DNA of 64,000 nt, from the NCBI RefSeq assembly GCF_000381545.1, contig NZ_KB906673.1:434001-498000 (forward strand). The letters are read 5' to 3'. The stretch comes from Rhodonellum psychrophilum GCM71 = DSM 17998 (lineage in GTDB: Bacteria > Bacteroidota > Bacteroidia > Cytophagales > Cyclobacteriaceae). Each line of letters opens with the position of its first letter. Within the stretch, counting starts at the first letter, position 1. This document shows positions 54,501 through 61,324 of the stretch, piece by piece. The translations under genes and the position numbers were made by a program. Under the pieces are notes generated by a model. The model was not told where the DNA came from. It saw only the letters and a program-made list of their open reading frames with translations, and did not search any database.

Positions 54501-56528
54501 AGTAACGAACTTACCATCGGTACTTACACGATCAATTACAGCATTGATGGTGCCAATGGAGGTCCTAACCAAACAATTTCCGTGACGGTCACCACTCCTG
54601 GTGAATTTACCTTTACCTCTCAGCCTTATTCCAATGAGGGCACCACCATTTTGACCATCAATTCCATCAAAAAAGATACGGAGGTCTGTACCTATTATCC
54701 ACCAAATAACAATACCGTTCCTTATGGAATTAACTGTAGCGCAGAGTTTTTGAATGCTGGCGGAAATGGCGTTTTCTATGTGCCGGCAAATATATTCCAG
54801 CTAACTATTCAGGTTTTTGGAGAGGGATTGGGAGGTAATACAGCCTCACAGGCAAAAAACGTACTCCCCGGCGGTGCTATATTCATTGTGTTCGACGGAA
54901 CCAATGTTTTTGCCACTGAAGTCCCTCCAACTGAGCCTATGGCCGATCGACTGGCTCAAGCGATCGTGAGCACAACCGGCGGAAACGGCAGAATAGTGAT
55001 CAATTATGATTGTACCCCTCCTCCACCTTGTAGTGGTTCAGGAGATGTATTCCAATACACCGATTCCGAGGGATACACAGTGATCCGGGTGACAGGAGAT
55101 TGTTCCTCATGGATTTGGAGTGCTCCGGATGGATTGGATGAATTTGAAGTACTCGTCGTCGGCGGCGGTGGTGGCGGCGGCTTTGGCGCGGCAGCCGGCG
55201 GCGGCGGTGGCGGGGCGGCGATCTATCAACAGTACCTGGGAATCACCATGAATGGGTTACCTGGTCTGCAAAACGCTGTATTCCAAATGACTCCGGGGGG
55301 TCTAGGTCTAGGAGGAACGATGACGGAACGCAGTAAATCAGGTGAAGCTTCCATCTTCACTGGACCTGGATTTGCCTATTTGGGAGGAAATACATTCACC
55401 AACCTCAATGCAGCCGGGGGCGGAGGCGGAGGATCCACAAGTGCTGATCCATTGATTAGACAAGGTGGAGCGGGTGCCTCAGGTGGTGGTGGTGCCGCCA
55501 ATGGTACGGTTGCGTCCAACGGGGGAACCGGAACCGCTGGAAATAATGGGGGAAGCGCAAATGGACAAACTTCCGGTTATTCAGGTGCCGGAGGCGGTGG
55601 CGTCTCGACCTTGGGAGGCGACGGAACCTCCTCAGGAAGCGGTGCCGTAATGACTGGCGGTACGGGAGGAAATGGCATGATGCGGTCCATTTCCGGGGAA
55701 GAGATTTACTATGGTGCAGGGGGTGGAGGAACAGCTTCCGGAGCAATCACAAATGAAGCGGGCTATGGTGGAAGTCCATACAACGGAGCAAATGGGGATC
55801 AATTTTTCGCAGGAGGCAATGGTAACAACAATGGGATGGGCCAACCGGCGACTACCTATGGATCAGGTGGAGGAGCAGGAAGATTCGGCGGAAGCGCAGG
55901 CTTCCAAGGTGTAGTCTATATTCGCTACCCCAACTTCCGAATTCTCCCAATCGAATACTTATTTTTCAATGCGGAATACAATTCCTTTATGCGTTCAGGA
56001 GACTTGACTTGGGCTTCTGCTAAGGAGTGGGAAAATGACCGCTTTGAGATCGAGCGATCGGTAAACAATATAAAAGACTGGGAAACAATCGGGCAGGTAA
56101 CAGGAGCAGGATACTCCGATCAACCTGTAGCATATGCCTTTCAGGACATGAAATTGCCACTTGCCGGTGGAAATATATTCTATCGACTCAAGCAGTTTGA
56201 CTTTAATGGGAACTCCAATTACAGCGTAACCAAAGCCCTTAAAGTGGACCCGATGGCTGGCACTACCTATTGGAAAGTTTTTCCTAACCCGACCACCGGT
56301 GATCCGGTCAATATGGAAATGCTCGATAAAGGAACCTACAAAGATGAGAGAATCACCGTGAGGGTAATCTCTGCCATAGGCGTATTTGAAGTTATCGAAG
56401 GCGACTCCCCCACTCAACTTAGCGCTCAGCTATCCCTTATTTTGCGCAGAAAAGCAGCTGGAATCTACACAGTGGAAATCAGCTGGGGTGCTTTTCAGGA
56501 ATATCACAAGGTGATTTTGAGGAGGTAG
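45570..56528 (+). CDS. Giant T9SS-sorted multidomain surface protein
   Basis: A 3652-residue cell-surface protein. Two N-terminal hydrophobic segments lie at about 4-24 and 57-76, the second ending like a signal peptide (GEVKGQCD). Then, in approximate order: glycine-rich domain 1 (91-290), He_PIG-like Ig, PKD-like, He_PIG, glycine-rich domain 2 (569-767), four BIG2-like (770-1087), four PKD-like (1091-1457), three Ig-like, four He_PIG (1765-2101), further PKD-like, a carbohydrate-binding-like jelly roll (2361-2567; EPNTEYYFSAWAMN, GLDDISF), Ig and He_PIG, a decayed glycine domain and glycine-rich domain 3 (3151-3454). It closes with a conserved 100-residue module (RILPIEYLFFNAEYN) and a T9SS sorting domain (VFPNPTTGDP to VILRR). 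Adhesion is inferred. Confidence 0.88.
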   Translation: MMLENFIFISGIFLFLFLIPIWIQKGDVFSVDQFLRSQLNRRFNGLSTSILALVKKGSVGVLVLGGMFFLGTGEVKGQCDVSQDFTNTSSLGTFTVPSGVTSITLEVWGAGGGGAGRGNNGTGGGGGGGAYSRSVLAVTPGADLRVSVGSGGGSNSAGGDSWVSTSTVVANAIILARGGLSPGNNIATGALGGNATTGVGNIRFSGGRGANAGTDGGGGGSSAGSAANGTNATGSSGANAPADGGGGGDGKIGTQGNGISGDIPGGGGGGAKRTNNGTRTGGNGANGQIRITYNASPNTSTSVAPNRTLCINVALSTVGNITHATTGASGIGTATGLPAGVTATWSSNTITISGTPTLAGTFNYSIPMTGGCTSGQAPATGTITVNSRPTPTFTAPPSGSICPGTSVTYTTQTGNTNYSWSVSGTAGTDYTITAGGIGTGSNTVTLTWLTPGSKTVTVNYTNSNGCASVTPGTNTITVTPNKSASTSPNPTVCAVSGNPNITHTTTGVTGIGTATGLPTGVTASFSGGLITISGNPTQLGTFNYSIPLIGTCGPDAFATGTITVTNCSCEEIFTSNGTFQVPLGVTQIIVETWGGGGRGATRTTSGRGGGGGGGGYSRSILTVSTGQNYNYTVGAGGNNSVINGGNTIFGSNIVVANGGSGATNNSETRGVGGVLGIGDVRYVGGNGATATTSGSGGGGSSASSTANGSIGAVTNGGTITGGGNGGDGTNSNSPGENGQIFGGGGGGARNNGSSQNGGTGGDGRIKITYTLTAGVVSGPQSICLGSTTTLSSTLAGGTWSSSNEAIATVNPTTGVVTGLSIGITAIRYTIVGSCAIATTSRTVFVTQPIIAGTLAGTQEVCIGGTSQFSSTTTNGTWSSNNTAVATVSSTGLVTGLTAGTATISYTLPASGGCPPSVATRIINVSAPPTAGTLSGGEEVCVGGNSTFSSTSTGGTWVSNNPTIASVNPSTGIVTGITPGTATLTYTVAGTGGCPNATATRSVTVTAAPIAGTLSGSDELCVGDDATFSSSMPGGTWSSSNSTIVSVNSTTGELIAVSAGTATITYTMTGTGGCADVTATRSVTVYALPNPTFIEEPTSDVCVGTSVIYSTQAGQFDYEWAVEGIEGTDYSITGGGIGTTNNTVSLIWLTAGTKEVSVNYSNVNGCNVNPIYNTITIDPLPLPAFTVQPTNPVCIGELVTYTTQVGQSNYSWTIPGIAGTDYNIIAGGIGTSSNSVTLEWQTNGSKTVTVNYSNANACTGVNPAFNTIVLDPLPVPTFTAQPANQVCIGDEVTYTTQAGQSNYTWIIPGTAGTDYYITAGGIGTTSNTVTIDWRTHGTKTVTVNYSNANGCTGVNPAFNTIVLDPLPVPTFTAQPANPVCIGDEVTYTTQAGQFNYTWSIPGTAGIDYNITAGDIGATSNTVTIEWLTNGTKTVNLNYQDANGCSGISPVSNTIEISIYTSIDIQPDLFGDLECFGDGFDPISVSATGSNLSYQWYVKPDNSDVSTNPGTSVSGAISASFTPPSTSEGTSFYYVVVTGNCGIEFSMLAGPFIVNPSGTLITVSPAVFDETICFEEGLFSELTVAALGDGGSAVTYQWYQNTTPDNFGGTLLTGKVSANFTPPSDVSVADGLPRYYYATASSSCGTVPTAISGAFIVNPPTAIDDESLAGATICEDDGPFAAISVTASGTGTLSYQWYANTTGVINTAIDPQVGTNSNSFTPLSNIPDANPRYYYVVVLSTNGCGPNVISTISGAFIVNPNNTVSAPSSTPTACINIAIPNITHTTTNAIGIGTPSGLPAGISAIWSANVITVSGTPTQSGAFTYSIPLTGGCGNAAATGTITVTPDMTVNTSQANGSTCINQNLAAITFNTILATGIGAPTGLPAGVIANWAGNVITISGTPTVSGSFNYSIPLTGGCGTAAATGSITVTPDMTVNSAQANGTTCINQTLTSITHSTTSATGIGSATGLPSGVIASWNANVITISGTPTQSGSFNYSIPLTGGCGTVAATGTITVTPTMTVTTAQANGTVCITESLTAITHNTTEATGIGAATGLPAGLTASWNANVITISGTPTISGNFNYSIPLSGGCGTVAASGTITVNPVPVINNIMASPICSGDTFIISPVNGTNGIVPAGTLYTWTFSNNPNVTGETAQATPQGTFSQTLTNTSNVNQTVTYTVTPRTAAGCTGATFEVAVVVKPRPTVNSIANQAAVCSGTPSTAVNFSGSGIAGVVYNWTNSNSSIGLPSSGTGNIPSFTTVNTGPAPISSTITVTPIANGCSGPSQTFTITVNPTPIVTVLADYCAVAGSVELVASSTVPGTTWLWNTGETTSSILVNTAGLFSVTGTSPNGCTATTFFSVAEELVVDGSFTNFDPANPTFFTEYTQNQAYYVNGNGSTGLWPEGYYAVNVNAQGNTTTNPPGYHSSFYGRDHTNNSIGDRNFMMVNGGALVSIPTGSPLRQPIIWEQTVTIEPNTEYYFSAWAMNLNPASPARLQFEINGVLVGTVLDLNGAPKPTSNAAVNLDNWRQFYSDPTWSSGDATTAVIRIVNLNTDLGGNDFGLDDISFGTLSPFIKLTSAVGTDDSQVVCENSPIIDIEYRVGGGLAGPVVENLPPGVTNTWNGVNLRFSGSPTQAGTYNYTIFTTGACLQVRATGTIVVRDTPTAGIIASDQTVCAGEDPAAIIGDAYAPQESGATISYRWELNTNLGTPNWIGVPGNPSGVNYDPPILPETTQYRRFTSSTVAGLSCESPPTAPVTITVQREPTAGSIATDQEICEGDDPAAFTSTIDGTGDGNITYRWEFTNASNPSWTTIAGASGATYDSPALSETTQFRRGTISTLNGVACESVPTSPVQVTVIPNNTVTPVDPNPTLCLNTISPVIITHNTTGATGIVPQSASVNYNLPNGVTPNWIAGVLTIQGTPTEFGVFNYSIPLTGGCGSVSATGIITVENPTYPIVAINVVNPTLGSSPPFTSTFTVYSNELTIGTYTINYSIDGANGGPNQTISVTVTTPGEFTFTSQPYSNEGTTILTINSIKKDTEVCTYYPPNNNTVPYGINCSAEFLNAGGNGVFYVPANIFQLTIQVFGEGLGGNTASQAKNVLPGGAIFIVFDGTNVFATEVPPTEPMADRLAQAIVSTTGGNGRIVINYDCTPPPPCSGSGDVFQYTDSEGYTVIRVTGDCSSWIWSAPDGLDEFEVLVVGGGGGGGFGAAAGGGGGGAAIYQQYLGITMNGLPGLQNAVFQMTPGGLGLGGTMTERSKSGEASIFTGPGFAYLGGNTFTNLNAAGGGGGGSTSADPLIRQGGAGASGGGGAANGTVASNGGTGTAGNNGGSANGQTSGYSGAGGGGVSTLGGDGTSSGSGAVMTGGTGGNGMMRSISGEEIYYGAGGGGTASGAITNEAGYGGSPYNGANGDQFFAGGNGNNNGMGQPATTYGSGGGAGRFGGSAGFQGVVYIRYPNFRILPIEYLFFNAEYNSFMRSGDLTWASAKEWENDRFEIERSVNNIKDWETIGQVTGAGYSDQPVAYAFQDMKLPLAGGNIFYRLKQFDFNGNSNYSVTKALKVDPMAGTTYWKVFPNPTTGDPVNMEMLDKGTYKDERITVRVISAIGVFEVIEGDSPTQLSAQLSLILRRKAAGIYTVEISWGAFQEYHKVILRR
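49352..49720 (+). repeat. 279-bp tandem repeat inside the giant gene
   Basis: The stretch from about 49352 recurs 279 bp (93 codons) later from about 49631, with long near-identical tracts such as CTTGCCTGTTCCTACTTTTA. It encodes consecutive PKD-like domains sharing the VPTFTAQPAN opening. DNA identity this high between neighbouring domains points to a recent duplication or gene conversion. Confidence 0.75.
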
Positions 56529-56541
56529 ATTACTCTCTTAA

Positions 56542-56710
56542 ACCCGAAATATGCATTAAGTTTACCAATAGATGTTGAAACTGCAAGAAATCAGGCTTTT
56601 TGAAGAAAAAGGTCCATTCCCGATACGGTGAATTCAAAAAATTGTAAATAACTGATTGATTATTAGGCTAATTCAAGCTGGAATAGATTTGGGGATGCAT
56701 AAAACGGGTT
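56542..56710 (-). repeat. Dispersed 3'-end repeat, copy G (best-preserved short form)
   Basis: A 169-bp reverse copy with both ends intact: AACCCGAAATATGCATTAAG and GGGGATGCATAAAACGGGTT. On the minus strand the core reads TCTATTCCAGCTTGAATTAG, AATAATCAATCAG, TTTTTTGAATTCACCGTATC and CCTGATTTCTTGCAGTTTC. It starts 13 nt after the stop codon of the giant gene. Confidence 0.85.
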
Positions 56711-57249
56711 GAAGATAAAGACTTTGCATAGAGGAGGGAGCATGTTTATAGGAATTGCGAACGGGTATTGATAAAAATCGCCCGAAACATGTTTAGGATA
56801 GTCTTCAACCTTCCGCAGAACCGGAAGAAATGCCTAGTTCCTAAAACTCAAGATATTTTTATGAATAGATATGTTAAGATCTCATACCACATCTTAGCAC
56901 ACCGGAACATTTGAAATTATTGCTTTTTTCATCCATCAAGGGTCTATCTAACGGATGCCGGACTTCCATAAATATCCCAAATGGCGAGAAATTGCTAAGG
57001 ATTTTCTCAGTAAATAATGAAAGAGTCTGTTTAACAGGTGCTTAGGGTAAAAATATTTTTTTTAATCATTCATGTATTTAAAAAGCAGTATTGTATATTT
57101 GTAATACAAAAAACAACCTAAATTTGAATGATTTTTGAGTTTGTAGTTAAAAAACAGCAAGGTCAAAAGGCATTTAACTAAACAAAGTGTTTGAAATACA
57201 GTTTTTAATATGTTTTAGCCCGAAAACACCCTTATTCTATCACCCTTAA
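56711..57249 (+). other. Gap between surface-protein genes 1 and 2
   Basis: About 540 bp, AT-rich, with no gene. It probably contains the promoter and leader of the second surface-protein gene. No terminator hairpin is obvious apart from repeat copy G just before it. Confidence 0.4.
57094..57101 (+). promoter_or_regulatory. Possible -7 element of surface-protein gene 2
   Basis: TATATTTG fits TAnnTTTG, about 150 nt upstream of the ATG at 57250. No TTG at the right distance, so support is partial. Confidence 0.3.
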
Positions 57250-60200
57250 ATGCCTTATTTTAGAACTTTACTTTTGGTTTTTTTGCTTTTCAGCCTGATT
57301 GGGCTTGGAGAGGTATGGGGGCAGTGTGGGACATGTACAATAATTTATACTAATGCAACAGGTAATCCAACTCCTAACCGAAATATACAAAACAACGATG
57401 TTGTTTGCATAACTGCCAATCGGACTACTCAAATTAACCTTAGAAATGCCAATAACCTGAGCGTGTGCATATCTTCAGGAATAACTTATTCAAATACCTT
57501 TTCAAATCTAGGGGGGAATAATGTGGAAATTAATAATTTCGGGGAATTTGGTACTTCAGGAACACCAAGAAATCTTACTTTAGGGAATAATGGAACTTTT
57601 AATAACCTTGGAAATTATTTTGGGAATTTAATTTCAAATAATGGTTCTAGTATAAATAACTCTGGAGGGATCACTGGAAATGTGAGCTTAAATAGTACAG
57701 GAGCTGTTTATAATAATTCAGGTACACAATTGGGAGAACTTCAATTAAATAACAATACTCTAATAAATTCTGGTAATTTAAACCTAACTCTATTGACAAT
57801 TGGAAATGGATCTCCAGGTATTACCAATACTATTTCGGGTAATATTGTGTTAAGTCAAAACGCTAATTTTAATATCACAGCCCCTTTTAATAATGCAGGG
57901 TTTTTCAGTTTTACCGCAAATAATAGAAATTTATCCATATCTAATGGCAATTCTGTGGTCAATACCGGCACGTTTTTAGTAGGAGGAGACTTTTCAAACA
58001 ATGGTACTTTTGATTCTAGGAGTGGAGCTTTAACAATCGGCGGAAATCTTGCAAATAACAACTCAGCAACGATATATCCGGGCATTGCGACAATCGCAGG
58101 GAATTTTACTAATAACAATGTAGCAATTCTAAACGGGGGACTAATTGTAGGGGGTAATTTAATTATTAATAATTCAGGCGTTATTCAACCGTTAAATTTA
58201 AATCAATGCAATTCAGTTGATGTCTCTGGAAATATAACAAACAATAATTCTAATGGAATTAATGATTCCAATTTGCCGGGTTTGGGGGGGATTTCACCAT
58301 TATTAATAAATAAGGTTCCGTCAAATAACGGAGTGGTGGGGGGTGTAATAATAGATCCATCACTCGACTGTTCTTGTGGAGCGAGATTCACATCAGATGG
58401 AACTTTTTTTGTCCCGCAGGGAGTAACGACAATTACGATTGAGTCAATAGGAGGCGGAGGCAGAGGTGGAACAAGAACGAACTCCGGCAATGCAACAGGA
58501 GGTGGAGGCGGAGGTGCGTATTCTAGTTCTACTATCGATGTTATTCCAGGAGAGCCTCTGAAAATAGTAGTAGGTCAAGGAGCAACTTCAGTTCAAGCAG
58601 GCGGAGATTCATGGGTTTCTAGAACCGAACTTTTAAGTGACGCATTCATTTTAGCGGTGGGCGGTCAATCGGTAAATAATAATCAAACTACTGGAGCAAT
58701 AGGTGGACAGGCATCCGAAGGGATAGGGCAAATAAAATTTAGCGGTGGAACTGGTTCTCAAGGATCAACCACTCCTCAAAATGGAAGAGGTGGTGGAGGT
58801 GGCGGTGCTGGAAGTGCTACAGGTGTTGGCGGGAGTGCAACAGGCAGAAATGGTGGATCGAGCTCAGGAATTGGTGGAGCCGGTGGGACTGCAGTAGATG
58901 GTCCAACTGAAAATGGATTCCAAGGAGCAAATTATGGTGGTGGAGGAAGCGGCAGTTCCAAAAACACCGGTAATTCAACTCCTTCCAATGGTGGAAATGG
59001 CGCAAATGGATATGTAAAAATATCGTTTATATGTCCACCTTTAGAATTGACTCCTTGTTCACAAGTTATAAGCTTGGGAGAAATTGGTGGATACTATATT
59101 ATTGAATACAACTGCGATGATATCTGGGAAGCGCCCGAGGGACTTTTGGAGTTTGAAGTCCTTGCAATTGGAGGTGGTGCAGGAGGGGGAGGGAGAAATG
59201 ACGGCGGCGGAGGTGGTTCCGGGGGAGTGGTGTATGCCAGAGCCAATATTGAACCTCAGTTTGTAAATGGTTTACCAGCTGGAACTAGCTATTCTATTGT
59301 AATTGGGAATGGAGGGGCAGGAGGGACCTCTTCAAACAACTCAACAAGTATTGGAAGTGATGGGGGAGATTCCTTTTTTGACCTAGGAGGGAACTATGAA
59401 ATCATTGCTGCTGGCGGTGGTGGTGGTGGTTCTACAAATAATGGAGCCGGAAGGAATGGAAGAAATTCATCCATTGCTACAACTACCGACTTTAGTACAA
59501 GCCAACCGGAAGGAATCCTGAGAGGGGGAGCAGGAGGTGGACAAAGAAGAACCGAAGGGAGTGGAGTAGGTAGTGGAGCAAATGGTTCAGGAAATGGAAG
59601 TGCGGGAAGTGGCAGTGGAAATGGTGCAGGAGGTGCCGGTGGTGGCGTAAATGGAAATGCTGGAATCTCAGGAGGAAATAATTTTGGGAGACCCGGTGGT
59701 CCGGGGATCCAATTTTCATTTGGTTTGTTCAATACTAATGACTTTTTCTCTGCCGGTGGTGGTGGTGGTGGAAACATAGGAGGAAACGGAGGGAGCAGCG
59801 GTGCCGGAGGTAGTGGAGGGAGTAATAATGGGCTAGATGCGACTACCCCTGGATCAGGAGGAGGCGGTGCTGAAGGAGATAGCAATACCGGAGGAAGAGG
59901 ATCTGATGGTAGAATATATATCAGGTACCCTATCTTCCGAATCCTTCCCGTTGAATACCTCTATTTCAATGCCAAATACAATTCCTTTATGCGTTCCGGT
60001 GACCTCTCTTGGGCCACCGCCAAAGAATGGGAAAACTCTCATTTTGAGATCGAGCGATCGGTCAATGACATCAAATCCTGGACCGTGATTGATCAAATAG
60101 AAGGGGCCGGTTATTCTGATGGTCCAGTGGAGTATTCTTATACGGATAAAAATCTTCCAGCAGCAGGCGGAAATATATTCTACCGATTGCGGCAAGTGGA

Positions 60201-60528
60201 CTTTAGCGGAAACTCCTCCTACAGTGTCACTCGAGCCATTCAAGTGGATAAGGTCGACGGCAAAGATTCGTGGGCGGCTTATCCCAATCCAACGTCAGGT
60301 GATGTGTTTAAGTTAGATCTGATAGACAATCAAGCATATAACGATGAACACATCCAGGTCCGCCTCATCTCTCCCCTTGCAGGAAGCATTAGTTTTCAGG
60401 GAAGGGACTTGCGCGAAATCTCGGATGGAATCCAACAATCCCTTCAGAAATCTTCCAATGGTGTTTATATCCTTGAAATCTCTTGGGGCCAAAAAATTGA
60501 ATTTTTAAAGATTTTAAAAAGAAACTAA
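57250..60528 (+). CDS. T9SS-sorted glycine-rich surface protein with Asn-rich repeat domain
   Basis: A 1092-residue secreted protein. The signal peptide is MPYFRTLLLVFLLFSLIGLG, cut near VWGQCG. Residues about 28-370 are an Asn-rich region of short repeats (NNGTFNNLGN, NNSGTQLGELQL, GGNLANNN) that looks like a right-handed beta-helix with Asn ladders. Glycine-rich domains follow at about 374-594 (TFFVPQGVTTITIESIGGGG opening) and 601-895. The last 200 residues repeat the giant protein's ending: RILPVEYLYFNAKYN module (897-1000) and T9SS sorting domain (AYPNPTSGDV to LKILKRN). A paralogue of its neighbours; a surface-adhesin role is inferred. Confidence 0.88.
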   Translation: MPYFRTLLLVFLLFSLIGLGEVWGQCGTCTIIYTNATGNPTPNRNIQNNDVVCITANRTTQINLRNANNLSVCISSGITYSNTFSNLGGNNVEINNFGEFGTSGTPRNLTLGNNGTFNNLGNYFGNLISNNGSSINNSGGITGNVSLNSTGAVYNNSGTQLGELQLNNNTLINSGNLNLTLLTIGNGSPGITNTISGNIVLSQNANFNITAPFNNAGFFSFTANNRNLSISNGNSVVNTGTFLVGGDFSNNGTFDSRSGALTIGGNLANNNSATIYPGIATIAGNFTNNNVAILNGGLIVGGNLIINNSGVIQPLNLNQCNSVDVSGNITNNNSNGINDSNLPGLGGISPLLINKVPSNNGVVGGVIIDPSLDCSCGARFTSDGTFFVPQGVTTITIESIGGGGRGGTRTNSGNATGGGGGGAYSSSTIDVIPGEPLKIVVGQGATSVQAGGDSWVSRTELLSDAFILAVGGQSVNNNQTTGAIGGQASEGIGQIKFSGGTGSQGSTTPQNGRGGGGGGAGSATGVGGSATGRNGGSSSGIGGAGGTAVDGPTENGFQGANYGGGGSGSSKNTGNSTPSNGGNGANGYVKISFICPPLELTPCSQVISLGEIGGYYIIEYNCDDIWEAPEGLLEFEVLAIGGGAGGGGRNDGGGGGSGGVVYARANIEPQFVNGLPAGTSYSIVIGNGGAGGTSSNNSTSIGSDGGDSFFDLGGNYEIIAAGGGGGGSTNNGAGRNGRNSSIATTTDFSTSQPEGILRGGAGGGQRRTEGSGVGSGANGSGNGSAGSGSGNGAGGAGGGVNGNAGISGGNNFGRPGGPGIQFSFGLFNTNDFFSAGGGGGGNIGGNGGSSGAGGSGGSNNGLDATTPGSGGGGAEGDSNTGGRGSDGRIYIRYPIFRILPVEYLYFNAKYNSFMRSGDLSWATAKEWENSHFEIERSVNDIKSWTVIDQIEGAGYSDGPVEYSYTDKNLPAAGGNIFYRLRQVDFSGNSSYSVTRAIQVDKVDGKDSWAAYPNPTSGDVFKLDLIDNQAYNDEHIQVRLISPLAGSISFQGRDLREISDGIQQSLQKSSNGVYILEISWGQKIEFLKILKRN

Positions 60529-60607
60529 TTCAAATCATCAGCTCTAGCTGATTTGGAATTTCAAATGGTCCTCCCAAGAACTTCTGAGTAGACATGTCTT
60601 ATTGGCT

Positions 60608-60741
60608 AAGCCGAAATAAGCATAAGGTTTCTTAATAAGGGTTGAAACTGCATGATAATCAGACTATTTAGAGAATAACCCAAATATTGATTATTACGCA
60701 ATTTCAGGCTGGAACAGAATTGGTGAGACATAACAGGGGTT
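60608..60741 (-). repeat. Dispersed 3'-end repeat, copy H (shortened)
   Basis: A 134-bp reverse copy beginning AAGCCGAAATAAGCATAAGG and ending CATAACAGGGGTT. The minus-strand core contains TCTGTTCCAGCCTGAAATTG, GTAATAATCAATA and ATAGTCTGATTATCATGCAG, but the TTGACTTCACC block is missing. It lies about 80 nt after the stop of surface-protein gene 2. Confidence 0.72.
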
Positions 60742-61324
60742 TAATTGCTTTATTAATATCTTTATCGGAAATATAAAACTTTGAATGCCTACAAATGCTT
60801 TCACTTGATGAATTAATTGTCAGATTTATAGGTATATTACATATATAAATGTAATATTATTACCCAATTAAGGGTCTTTATGAGCGAGAATTCACATTGA
60901 ATTGTTTGCATTGAAAAAAACATTGTTGGGCCATTGAGTACATATTTGTTTCAAAAGCCCTCATGGAAGTTGAAAAACCATGAGAGACATTTTAAGGTTT
61001 GGGGTAATCGTGGAAGTGATTTCATGTTATATTTTGCCAGAAGTTGGGATATCCAAACAGAAGTAAAACGATGCGGTGAATAATGACAAATCAGCTGAAT
61101 GGATCGTTCTTTTGTTTTTCCCTAAAGGTTCTAAATCGGATTGTCATGATTTTGGCAATATGTATTGGACGTTTTAAACACCGTTAATGTATCCAATCAA
61201 GCCAATTATCGGTTTTTATTCAGTTCAAATTAAATTTCAAGAGTTGTTTTTAATTGAAAAAAACAGTGAGAATCATTTGGTGAAATAGGGTTGTAAATAG
61301 TGTTTTAGCTTCGTTCAAAATTCC
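60742..61324 (+). other. Gap between surface-protein genes 2 and 3
   Basis: About 580 bp, AT-rich, with no gene seen. It includes a weak palindrome around 60837-60850 (ATTACATATATAAATGTAAT). Expected to carry the promoter of the next gene; none could be assigned with confidence. Confidence 0.35.
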
